64,000 nucleotides of DNA from an uncultured Alistipes sp. GTDB lineage: Bacteria; Bacteroidota; Bacteroidia; Bacteroidales; Rikenellaceae. Below are positions 8,932-16,172 of the stretch, piece after piece. The notes under the pieces were generated by a model. It was not told the DNA's origin. It made no database searches and saw nothing but the letters and a program-made list of their open reading frames with translations. How positions within the stretch are numbered: the first letter of the stretch is position 1; each line of letters starts with the position of its first letter. The stretch lies in the NCBI RefSeq assembly GCF_949296715.1, contig NZ_CASFQD010000018.1:1-64000 (forward strand). Direction: 5' to 3'. Position numbers and translations under genes: made by a program.

Positions 8932-8939
8932 CAAAGATA
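8932..8939 (-). promoter_or_regulatory. -7 promoter element of the pectin cluster
   Basis: The minus strand reads TATCTTTG (TAnnTTTG) 23 bases before the esterase start codon. It would drive the esterase and DUF4861 genes, and possibly the rest of the cluster. Confidence 0.6.
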
Positions 8940-8958
8940 GAAATTTTGGCCGCATTTT

Positions 8959-8989
8959 TTTGTATTTACCCAAAAAGATTCTATATTTG
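8959..8989 (+). promoter_or_regulatory. Promoter of tRNA-Ser
   Basis: TTTG at 8959-8962 and TATATTTG at 8982-8989 are separated by 19 bases, an excellent match to the Bacteroidetes promoter (TTTG-N19-21-TAnnTTTG). It lies about 38 bases upstream of the tRNA and overlaps the divergent esterase promoter region. Confidence 0.75.
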
Positions 8990-9026
8990 CACACCCTTTC
9001 GGATGGAAACACCTGGAAGGCGGCCC

Positions 9027-9118
9027 GGAGAGATGGGTGAGTGGCTGAAACCACCGGTTTGCTAAACCGACGTACGGGGTAACCCGTACCACGAGTTCGA
9101 ATCTCGTTCTCTCCGCCA
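9027..9118 (+). tRNA. tRNA-Ser (anticodon GCU)
   Basis: The acceptor stem pairs GGAGAGA (9027-9033) with TCTCTCC (9108-9114). G9115 is the discriminator and CCA is encoded at 9116-9118. The anticodon loop TTGCTAA carries GCT at 9061-9063, reading serine AGC/AGU codons. A long variable arm (GTACGGGGTAACCCGTAC) precedes the T arm with GTTCGAATC, as expected for a class II tRNA. Confidence 0.96.
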
Positions 9119-9137
9119 AAGTGCCCGCAGAAGCACA

Positions 9138-9174
9138 AAGCCCTGCAACCGATCGGTTTGCAGGGCTTGATTTT
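9138..9174 (+). terminator. Intrinsic terminator of tRNA-Ser
   Basis: AAGCCCTGCAA-CC pairs with GG-TTTGCAGGGCTT around a GATC loop (stem 9138-9168), followed by GATTTT. It lies 20 bases after the tRNA. Confidence 0.85.
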
Positions 9175-9371
9175 ATCGGCAGGCCGGAGACGGGCGGCGC
9201 ATTGAAGGCTGACTGCGCTCCGAAAGGCCTCACACCGGTGCACCGAAACCCCGGAACAGATGCCGGAAGCAGGCAGCCCCGCAACGGAAATCCGGTCCGT
9301 TCTTCTTGCCGAGCCCGGAGAGGCACCGATTTTGCGGAGATGGGCTGAAAAAGGTCCGATCCGCCCCACGG

Positions 9372-9450
9372 AAAAGAAAAGTTGTCTACCGAACACGCTG
9401 CCGAATGAATTTCCCGATCCCGGACAACAGGAACAGACAACTTTTCTTTT
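9372..9450. repeat. 16-bp perfect inverted repeat with 47-base spacer
   Basis: The arms are 9372-9387 (AAAAGAAAAGTTGTCT) and 9435-9450, its exact reverse complement. The right arm overlaps the end of the first copy of the 33-bp direct repeat. The right arm ends in a T-run on the plus strand, so the structure may act as a long-loop backup terminator. Confidence 0.7.
9406..9438 (+). repeat. 33-bp direct repeat, copy 1
   Basis: This 33-base sequence (starting TGAATTTCCCGATCCCGG) is repeated exactly at 9531-9563, 125 bases downstream. The flanks differ. Confidence 0.85.
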
Positions 9451-9491
9451 TTCATCATCTACACCACATACACAGCTGCCGAAACAGAAAA

Positions 9492-9519
9492 CGGGTATCC
9501 TCCTTTCGGAGAATACCCG
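9492..9519 (-). terminator. Terminator of the GH18/SusCD operon
   Basis: CGGGTAT (9492-9498) pairs with ATACCCG (9513-9519), and CTCC with GGAG inside. On the minus strand the stem is followed by GTTTTCTGTTTC. It lies 60 bases beyond the GH18 stop codon. Confidence 0.75.
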
Positions 9520-9530
9520 CGCTGCATTAC

Positions 9531-9563
9531 TGAATTTCCCGATCCCGGACAACAGGAACAGAC
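9531..9563 (+). repeat. 33-bp direct repeat, copy 2
   Basis: This is an exact second copy of the repeat at 9406-9438. It ends 16 bases before the stop codon of the GH18 gene. Confidence 0.85.
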
Positions 9564-9578
9564 TTCCTGTCGCGGAAT

Positions 9579-10610
9579 TTACTGGGCATTTACGTCATCC
9601 ATGGTGATGTAGTGGCCGCCCGTAACGAACGTCCAGTCCTGCGGACGGTCGCCGGCATTGGAAGGAGTAGAACTTACGCTGACAGTCGAATCGTAGATAT
9701 TCTGCGATATCACACTGAATAAAGTCGTTTGATCCACATCCGATGTTCTGCGCAGATTGAAATGCATAATACCGCCATAACCGCTCTGCTTTGCAGCATA
9801 GGCATACGCCCCATACTCAAGCATCTCTTCTAATGAATACACATAGCCCAAATTAATTGATAACGGAGCATAGTCAATCGGGTCTACACCAGCAACTCTG
9901 ATATATGTATCGTATCCAAAATCACTATAAACATGGTCTATTTCTGCACCTGCAGCCGCATTAATCTGCGTAGTCCCGATATTCCCATACTGGAACAGTG
10001 AGATCAGTTTCCCTGCCGGCATTTCATTGCGAAGCTTGAGAATCAGATTACCAAATGAACCAGGTACAAGAGAAGAATCATAATCAGCATATTCATCATC
10101 GAAGCCGATACCGTCCAGTCCGTATTTCTCCACGGCATGGGCCAATATCTTGGCGAACTGCGTAGTCTGCGTATCATCCAGATTGGCAAAACCGATTCCC
10201 TGATGGTCTCCGAGAATGGTCAGCAGCACCTTGATGCCCTTGTCCTGCAACGGTTTGATGTAGGTCAGATACCCGTCGTTCTCCATCAGGTTGGTCATCC
10301 TGTCGTTCAGATAGAGCACCGGTTCCGTTACGCCGTTGACGGTCCGTCTGCGGATATTCGCGGCAAACAACTCCACAATATCCGCATAGGGCTCGCCGTT
10401 GGAGTCGAGCACGTAATCGCCGGCATTGAGCGGATTCACATCATTCGTCTCCACATAGATGGTGATCTTCGGTGTCTTGTCTCCATAAGCCCGAGTTACG
10501 ACAGCATCATTCTGCCCCGGCTCCATAGCGGGCTCCTCGACCTGCTGGCATGCACCCATAAACATTGCTCCGACAAACAGAGCTGCCATAAGTTTCAAAG
10601 TCTTTTTCAT
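9579..10610 (-). CDS. GH18 endo-beta-N-acetylglucosaminidase (Endo F/H type) lipoprotein
   Basis: This 343-residue lipoprotein (lipobox MGAC, Cys21) is a compact TIM barrel of the Endo H/Endo F1 group of GH18. The catalytic motif reads DGIGFDDEY at 166-174, giving Glu173 as the acid/base with the Asp pair before it; this matches the DGxDFDDEY pattern of endoglycosidases. Such enzymes cut the chitobiose core of N-linked glycans and release oligosaccharides. It is the last gene of the SusCD operon. Codon use in the second half is visibly more AT-rich than in the SusC gene. The exact N-glycan class (high-mannose, hybrid or complex) cannot be read from the sequence. Confidence 0.88.
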   Translation of the reverse strand: MKKTLKLMAALFVGAMFMGACQQVEEPAMEPGQNDAVVTRAYGDKTPKITIYVETNDVNPLNAGDYVLDSNGEPYADIVELFAANIRRRTVNGVTEPVLYLNDRMTNLMENDGYLTYIKPLQDKGIKVLLTILGDHQGIGFANLDDTQTTQFAKILAHAVEKYGLDGIGFDDEYADYDSSLVPGSFGNLILKLRNEMPAGKLISLFQYGNIGTTQINAAAGAEIDHVYSDFGYDTYIRVAGVDPIDYAPLSINLGYVYSLEEMLEYGAYAYAAKQSGYGGIMHFNLRRTSDVDQTTLFSVISQNIYDSTVSVSSTPSNAGDRPQDWTFVTGGHYITMDDVNAQ

Positions 10611-10651
10611 AACGCTTAAGTTTTTAGGTTAAGTTAATTTGTTTTGCGGTT

Positions 10652-10667
10652 GCTCCCATACGGGAGC
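10652..10667. other. Stem-loop between two operon genes
   Basis: GCTCCC-ATAC-GGGAGC forms a perfect 6-bp hairpin in the 107-base gap upstream of the GH18 gene. No U-tract follows on the minus strand. It may tune expression of the last gene, by processing or partial termination. Confidence 0.4.
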
Positions 10668-10717
10668 CATGAGAGAATAAAAAGGAAGACTGTATCTGTT
10701 GACCGAAAGTTTACTCG

Positions 10718-12319
10718 TTACCAATCCTTCAACCATTTACCATATCCGATCGTACCGTCAGGCCGCAGAGATAGCATGCTTTTCTGAAAGGTGTACCAGC
10801 AACCGTTCAGTACTCCTGCATATTGCTGGCTATTCGGATCCATATATTGACAAAATGAAGCAAAATAACGATCCCACTGAGTTTCATATTCATCCTGCAG
10901 ATGAGCCCGAATATCATCAAATATAATCAGCAGATTCGGTTGAAATCCTGCATTTACCCAATCTTTAATAAAAGTCGGAGAACGCCACTGCACCTCTTCA
11001 GAGTCGGTAGTACCCGGATAGATCGGGAAATTGATGCAGCCGAATTGCGAGGGATCAAGTCCGGCGATGGGTTTCTGCGTATAGGCCGAGACATACGATT
11101 CGTCGGGATGCCACGGATCGAGCAGCTGGACGGCTTCGTCCTTGCTGTTGTAGCCCGACCAGGCATAGTCGAGGTAGTCGCCGACCGCGATTCCGCCCGT
11201 AGCCTCCGTATCCCAGAAGGTCGAGGTCGGTTCTTCATAAACCGTCAATGTCAGCAGCTTGTCCGTTCCGAGAGCTGTACGCATCGCTTGGATCAGTTTC
11301 GGATAGGAGGTGGTATTCGTTTCCGGCATACCCTCCTTGCCGTAACCGGCATTGCGGTCCCAAAGGTTGATGCCGTCCAGATTGTAGGTCTCGACCACGG
11401 CCTTGACCTGCGCCGCGAAATCGGCAATCTGCGCATCGTTCATATTGCAGAAACCGAGACCTGTTCCGCCCCCTTCGAGACTGATGCAGACCTTGCGGCC
11501 CTCCTCCTGCAGCGGCCAGATATATTTCGACGCATGACCGAGCACATAGGTCATATCCGATCCCAAATCCAGCATGGCCCGCCCTGTCGAATCATCGTAC
11601 TTGACGGTCACGGTCCGCAGATTGATGATGTTACCGATTGTCTTGGTCCACAAATCGCCACCCAAAAGCAGCCATTTCCGCAATAAATAGTCTTGAGCGA
11701 GAAGCGGCTGATAATCCTTGGTATTGATATAGAAGACAAAGAACAGATCGCTGCCGTCGTGCAGCTCGTACTGCCCCATGTAGGGTTCACGAACGGAAAT
11801 CAGGTAATAAAGGGTCTGATTGTCCGCCGTCGAACCCTCTTCGGCAATCGTTATCGGAAGCACATACTCTCCGGCCGCAAGGTTCTCGGACATGAACCTG
11901 ATCCGTTTCGAGGCTGTCCGCTGATCGGATGCAGCCAACTCCAGCGTCTGGCCATCCGGGAACTCGTAGTTCTCCGCAGGCAGCAACGTCCGGTCATCTC
12001 CTATTTCAGCATTGTAGACATCGACCAGCGATTCATCCACTCGCAACGTGAGCGTCGCGCCTTCGGCAGCCGGACGGGTCTGTTCGAAATAGAATTCACG
12101 CAGCAGGTCACCCCTGTTTTCAGTCAGCAGCACGTCGACCAGATTCCCGGTGGAGGTTCCGCTCCGCAACATGCCGTAGGTCGATTCGATGGCCTCCTGG
12201 TCGGGCAACTTTCCGCCTTCGCGCTCCACCGGATCGGTAGTGCAGGCCGAAAAACCTGCGAATACCGCCGCGCAAAGGAGTGTCACCATTCCTCGTTTTA
12301 TATTATTCGTCTTTCTCAT
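10718..12319 (-). CDS. Surface glycan-binding-type lipoprotein: DUF1735 + degenerate GH18 domain
   Basis: This 533-residue lipoprotein (SAC, Cys26) has an N-terminal DUF1735-like beta-sandwich (about 45-175) and a GH18-like barrel (about 180-530). Where active enzymes have DGxDxDxE, this one reads DGINLWDRN at 315-323: the catalytic Glu is replaced by Asn. The barrel is therefore predicted to bind but not cut glycan, as in the DUF1735/GH18-like surface proteins encoded beside active GH18 enzymes in Bacteroides N-glycan loci. It lies 2 bases downstream of the DUF1735-LamG gene in the same operon. An unusual enzyme cannot be excluded. Confidence 0.82.
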   Translation of the reverse strand: MRKTNNIKRGMVTLLCAAVFAGFSACTTDPVEREGGKLPDQEAIESTYGMLRSGTSTGNLVDVLLTENRGDLLREFYFEQTRPAAEGATLTLRVDESLVDVYNAEIGDDRTLLPAENYEFPDGQTLELAASDQRTASKRIRFMSENLAAGEYVLPITIAEEGSTADNQTLYYLISVREPYMGQYELHDGSDLFFVFYINTKDYQPLLAQDYLLRKWLLLGGDLWTKTIGNIINLRTVTVKYDDSTGRAMLDLGSDMTYVLGHASKYIWPLQEEGRKVCISLEGGGTGLGFCNMNDAQIADFAAQVKAVVETYNLDGINLWDRNAGYGKEGMPETNTTSYPKLIQAMRTALGTDKLLTLTVYEEPTSTFWDTEATGGIAVGDYLDYAWSGYNSKDEAVQLLDPWHPDESYVSAYTQKPIAGLDPSQFGCINFPIYPGTTDSEEVQWRSPTFIKDWVNAGFQPNLLIIFDDIRAHLQDEYETQWDRYFASFCQYMDPNSQQYAGVLNGCWYTFQKSMLSLRPDGTIGYGKWLKDW

Positions 12320-12321
12320 AA

Positions 12322-13662
12322 TTATTCATTTGTTTCGTTGATTTTCGGAATCTCGATGCCCGCAGGCCACGTGATGTCGCTCTCGGCCACACCGTCGTTG
12401 CCGTACATCGAGTAGTCCCTGACGGTATTGCCCGCACCCTCGTTGAACTTCCAGTAGCCCAGGAGCGTCGGATCGTCGGCCGGGTTCTCGACGTTGTACA
12501 TGTTCTCCCAAATCTGCTCGGGAGTGCGTGCCACGGACCATACGCGCGCCTCGGCGATCTTGCCGTTCAACGGACGCTTCTCGTCGTAGGACTTGCCGAT
12601 GAAGAACTGGTAGGCGTCGACGAAGCCGCCGTATTTCTTCTCGTTGTCCGGCGTCGGGTTGTTCAGATAGTAGTCGTACAGCGCCCGCATGGCCAGGTTG
12701 ATGCGGTTGTCCTCGCTCGGCGTGGCAATACCTACGCCGGTCTCCTCGCTCTGAATCTGACCGTCGACATAGATGCGCACGGTCTGCGTCATCTGGTCGT
12801 AGGTGCAGGCTACGTGGTACCAGCGCCCGGCTTCGAGGTTCTTCGTAGCATCCTTGCCCGGGAACTTGCCGAACTGCGAACCGCTGCCCGAGCCGTCGAA
12901 CTGCAGCTGCTGCCGCTCGAAGTTCGTGTCGCCGATGCGCAGCAGCAGGTACTGCTCGACACCCATGACCGAAGAGATGTTCACCGGCAGCTCCTCCGAA
13001 TCCTTCGTGGCGAACTGGTCGATGTAGATCAGCGCCTCGTAGGTCATGGCCGTAAGGCCGTTCCAGGCGCTGCTGTTTGCGCCGTACTTGTCGAGGGTCG
13101 GGAAGTTGATCCAGTTGCCCTCGCCGAGCTGTGCCGCCACGGTGATGGCCGAGGAGCGCTTCACGACGAAATAGGCCACGTCGGAGCCCCGCATCACGTC
13201 GAGCGACGCGCCGCTGATGCGCACCGGCACGAGGAAGGTCTCGTCCAGAGGCAGCGCACCCGTCTGCTCCTCGCCCTCGCCCATGAGCTCGTGCAGCTGC
13301 AGCGTCACGACATCCGAGACGGTGCGGCCGGCGGCGATCGTCACGGCATCGGCCGAAAGCGTGTAGTACTTCTCATCGAGCATCGGCCACTGCGTGCCGT
13401 AGCGGGAGTTATAGGTCGCCACGAGCGACGGATCGACCGCAAGCGAGACCGTCACGTCCTGCCCCGCGGGATAGGTCAGCGCCGCCTGCAGCGTGCAGTC
13501 GTAGGTCTCGCGGTTGTTGCTGAAGGTCGCCAGCTGCACGGGGCTCGTCTGCGAGACGTTCAGATAGACCACGTTGCCGAACTTGTGGTCGTCGGCATCA
13601 TACCGCTCGCAGGCCGTCAGCGCCCCGAGCAGCACGAAAAAGGTTATGAGGTATCGTTTCAT
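12322..13662 (-). CDS. DUF1735 + LamG-like (concanavalin-type) surface lipoprotein
   Basis: This 446-residue lipoprotein (LTAC, Cys18) has a DUF1735-like domain (about 25-155; VVYLNVSQTSP, then LAVDPSLVATYN) and a LamG/concanavalin-like jelly roll (about 180-430). The jelly roll shows the typical patterns WYHVACTYD, RIYVDGQ, GKIAEARVWSVARTPEQI and LLGYWKFNEGAGNTVRDYS. LamG_3 domains bind carbohydrates or proteins, and DUF1735 is common in Bacteroidetes glycan-capture lipoproteins. The position between SusD and the GH18 genes suggests an accessory surface glycan-binding protein. No catalytic motif was seen. Confidence 0.82.
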   Translation of the reverse strand: MKRYLITFFVLLGALTACERYDADDHKFGNVVYLNVSQTSPVQLATFSNNRETYDCTLQAALTYPAGQDVTVSLAVDPSLVATYNSRYGTQWPMLDEKYYTLSADAVTIAAGRTVSDVVTLQLHELMGEGEEQTGALPLDETFLVPVRISGASLDVMRGSDVAYFVVKRSSAITVAAQLGEGNWINFPTLDKYGANSSAWNGLTAMTYEALIYIDQFATKDSEELPVNISSVMGVEQYLLLRIGDTNFERQQLQFDGSGSGSQFGKFPGKDATKNLEAGRWYHVACTYDQMTQTVRIYVDGQIQSEETGVGIATPSEDNRINLAMRALYDYYLNNPTPDNEKKYGGFVDAYQFFIGKSYDEKRPLNGKIAEARVWSVARTPEQIWENMYNVENPADDPTLLGYWKFNEGAGNTVRDYSMYGNDGVAESDITWPAGIEIPKINETNE

Positions 13663-13668
13663 GGCTCT

Positions 13669-14580
13669 CTATTTTGAAGGGTTCAACGTCTGGATCGCCT
13701 CGCGGATCGTACTGTAGTTCCGGTCGGCGTGGTAGTAGTCCCCGGCGATATTGTAGGCCGCGAAGCCCGCCAGCGGGCCGAACTCCACGACGCAGCGCGC
13801 CATCAGCTCCACGGCGGCATACTCCGTGCGGTCGGCATCCTGCAGCGGCGCGTCGATCTCGGCGGCCAGCAGCAGCCGTTCGGGCGCGATGCCCGCATAA
13901 CCCGTGGCATTGAGGACCTGAAGCCGCACTTCGGTGGTATTCTCCGTCTTCTCGGTATCGAGCACCACATAATCCAGCTTGTCACGGTCTCCGGCATCCA
14001 CCGACAACGGATTGCCCTCGAAAACGAGCAGCTGGCCTTCGGCTTTAGCCGTTGCGAGTTTCCCGACGATCGACGCCGTCGCCGCGGCATCGAGCGGATC
14101 GGCCGTGAACGAGTAGCCGTCCAGGCCGTTCGCGGCGACCGATGCGACCACGCCGTCCAGATAGGACTCAAGGGCCGCGGCATCGGCGAACTCCGCCTTG
14201 CGGGCCGCATAGTCCACCTGATAGAGCACGCGCGTGCCCTTCTCACGCATCACTTCCATGTCCTCGGCGTCGTAGGCCGAGAAGTTGTCGGCGTTGGTCA
14301 GTGTCACGATGTCGAGCGAATCGGGCAGGCAGCGCATGAAGTCCTGCTCGCTCGCGGCCTGCGCGGGCGAATTGTAGAGCCGGGCATACGACAGGTAGTG
14401 CTCCGACTGCTTGTAGGCCCGCAACGCCGCCGTATAGTCGGCCCACAGCGCCGGGTCCTGTTCCCAGGGTTTGCTTACGGTATTCTCGACCGTCTCCATC
14501 TCCGTCCAGTCGCTGCACGAGGCCGCAAGCAGCAGTGCCGCGATCGGAAGGATCATTCGGTATGTTCTTTTCTGTTTCAT
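13669..14580 (-). CDS. Degenerate GH18-like lipoprotein (BT1044-like family)
   Basis: This 303-residue lipoprotein (ASC, Cys22) contains SKPWEQDPALWADYTAALR near the N-terminus and a short TIM-barrel-like body. At the position of the GH18 motif it reads DGYSFTAD (154-161), lacking the DxE pair, so it is probably not a hydrolase. It resembles the small putative GH18 lipoproteins found directly after SusD in Bacteroides N-glycan loci. It is placed 5 bases after the SusD gene and 6 bases before the DUF1735-LamG gene. Likely role: glycan binding at the outer face of the membrane. Confidence 0.72.
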   Translation of the reverse strand: MKQKRTYRMILPIAALLLAASCSDWTEMETVENTVSKPWEQDPALWADYTAALRAYKQSEHYLSYARLYNSPAQAASEQDFMRCLPDSLDIVTLTNADNFSAYDAEDMEVMREKGTRVLYQVDYAARKAEFADAAALESYLDGVVASVAANGLDGYSFTADPLDAAATASIVGKLATAKAEGQLLVFEGNPLSVDAGDRDKLDYVVLDTEKTENTTEVRLQVLNATGYAGIAPERLLLAAEIDAPLQDADRTEYAAVELMARCVVEFGPLAGFAAYNIAGDYYHADRNYSTIREAIQTLNPSK

Positions 14581-14585
14581 GGTCG

Positions 14586-16160
14586 TCAGTTGTTATAGGG
14601 TTTGCAGTCCCACCATACGCGCGTACCCATCTGGTCGCCCGTGCGGTTGCCGTTCTGCTGCTCGGCATCGAGCTGCTGGATCGCGGCCTGCAGATTCGCG
14701 TTGTTCTGCTGGTACTCCTCGACGGGATACGGCAGGCGCCGTGCTCCCTGCGCCACGTCGACCGCACCGCCCGACTTGTCGGCCACGACCGGCATCAGCC
14801 GCGGGTAGCCCGTGCGGCGGTGTTCGGACCACGCCTCGACGCCCAGCGGGAAAATGGCGATCCACTTCTGCGTGATGATCCGCTCGAGGTTGGCCTCGAA
14901 GTTCTCCGCTCCGGACGCCCATGCAATCGTGATCGTGCTCTGGGCCGGGGCACTGTACATGCTCAACGGGTCCGTGTAGGCGGCCGGACGGCTCGCGGCA
15001 TCGGCCACGTAGGCATCAGCACCGCTCGCGCCCCGCTCCTCGAACGAAAGGCGGATCGCATCCTCGTAAAGCGACTGCGCCGTCTCCTCCGATCCCCAGC
15101 GCAGCTCGTACTCCGCACGCAGGAAGGTCGCTTCGGCGGCGTTGAACCACAGGTATGGGGTCGTCGACTCGACGATCAGGTTCGAATACTTCGCCATGGC
15201 GGTCGACTTGCCCGCCACGTCGATGCCGATGCGGATGCCGACGTAGTTGCCCACGTCGTTCGGCAGAAACATCCTCTCCACGCGCGGATCGTTGTAACCC
15301 GTCATGTAGCAGAGGATGTCGGCGCCGACGCGGTGATCGCCCCAGTCGTTGTAGATGAGCGTCGTGCGGTTCTCCGCGGCGTGCATCTGGGCATTGTCGG
15401 CATTCGCCGTGATGACGCCCCCGGCAATCGCCTCCGAAGCCTTCGTGCGCGCCAGGTCGGACTTCACCTCCGTCAGGCGCATCGCCATGCGCAGCTTGAG
15501 CGAATTGGCGTACTTCAGCCACTGCGAGATGTTGCCGTAGTAGACCCCGTCGTAGCGGCTCCACGCCTCGGACGAGAGCGTCGTATTGCGTCCCAGCACC
15601 TCGATCGCGGCATCCAGCTCCTCAAACATCTTCGTGTAAACCTTCTCCTGCGAATCGTAGGCCACGTAGACCGACTCGTTGTTTTCGAGCTCCGAGTAGG
15701 GAATCGGGCCGTAGGAGTCCGTCACGCGCTGCATGATCGCCACGCGCAGCAGCCGCGCAAAGGCGATGGCCACCTCGTCATCCGTGCCGCCCACGATGCC
15801 CTTGTAGGGGGTGTAGGTTTCGGTGATGACGTTCGCAAAGGGCCACTTGCGCCAGTCGGCCGAGGGGTTGAACGTCTCGAATTTCGTCTGCCACGTATCG
15901 ACCGTGGCGCCGATATAGCCCGCGAACGGACCGCCCGTGAGCGACTCGTTGAACTGGTACATGTGCTCCTCGACGGGAATCACGAGGCTCTGCAGCGTCT
16001 TGATCTTCGTACCCGTCTTGTAGTTCAGGGCCTCCATCTGCTCCTCGGTCACCTGATTGGGGTTGCGGTTGATGTCCTCGAAATCACCCGTACAGGCAAC
16101 CGCTCCCAGCAGTGCGGCCGCCATGGCCAGACGGCCGGTATATGTCGTTATCTTTTTCAT
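14586..16160 (-). CDS. SusD/RagB-family surface glycan-binding lipoprotein
   Basis: This 524-residue lipoprotein (VAC, Cys23) starts TGDFEDINRNPNQVTEEQM, the usual beginning of the SusD-like_2 group. It contains helical TPR-like segments such as VAIAFARLLRVAIMQRVTDS with GPIPYSE after it, and a C-terminal LPYPVEEYQQNN typical of the family. SusD proteins cap the SusC channel and hand glycans into it. The gene lies 12 bases after SusC, the standard SusC-SusD pairing. Confidence 0.93.
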   Translation of the reverse strand: MKKITTYTGRLAMAAALLGAVACTGDFEDINRNPNQVTEEQMEALNYKTGTKIKTLQSLVIPVEEHMYQFNESLTGGPFAGYIGATVDTWQTKFETFNPSADWRKWPFANVITETYTPYKGIVGGTDDEVAIAFARLLRVAIMQRVTDSYGPIPYSELENNESVYVAYDSQEKVYTKMFEELDAAIEVLGRNTTLSSEAWSRYDGVYYGNISQWLKYANSLKLRMAMRLTEVKSDLARTKASEAIAGGVITANADNAQMHAAENRTTLIYNDWGDHRVGADILCYMTGYNDPRVERMFLPNDVGNYVGIRIGIDVAGKSTAMAKYSNLIVESTTPYLWFNAAEATFLRAEYELRWGSEETAQSLYEDAIRLSFEERGASGADAYVADAASRPAAYTDPLSMYSAPAQSTITIAWASGAENFEANLERIITQKWIAIFPLGVEAWSEHRRTGYPRLMPVVADKSGGAVDVAQGARRLPYPVEEYQQNNANLQAAIQQLDAEQQNGNRTGDQMGTRVWWDCKPYNN

Positions 16161-16172
16161 GCCCGTAGTCGT

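Larger units (their letters stand above)
9175..9578. other. Non-coding stretch with repeats between tRNA-Ser and the GH18 gene
   Basis: No gene is supported here. The region holds an inverted repeat, two copies of a direct repeat and the terminator of the minus-strand operon, each listed separately. Short open frames on both strands lack recognisable starts or domains. Confidence 0.6.

Noticed and set aside
9027..9118. tRNA-Ser as an attachment site for an integrated element carrying the SusCD locus
   Set aside because: No integrase gene and no second copy of the tRNA 3' end were found in the window.
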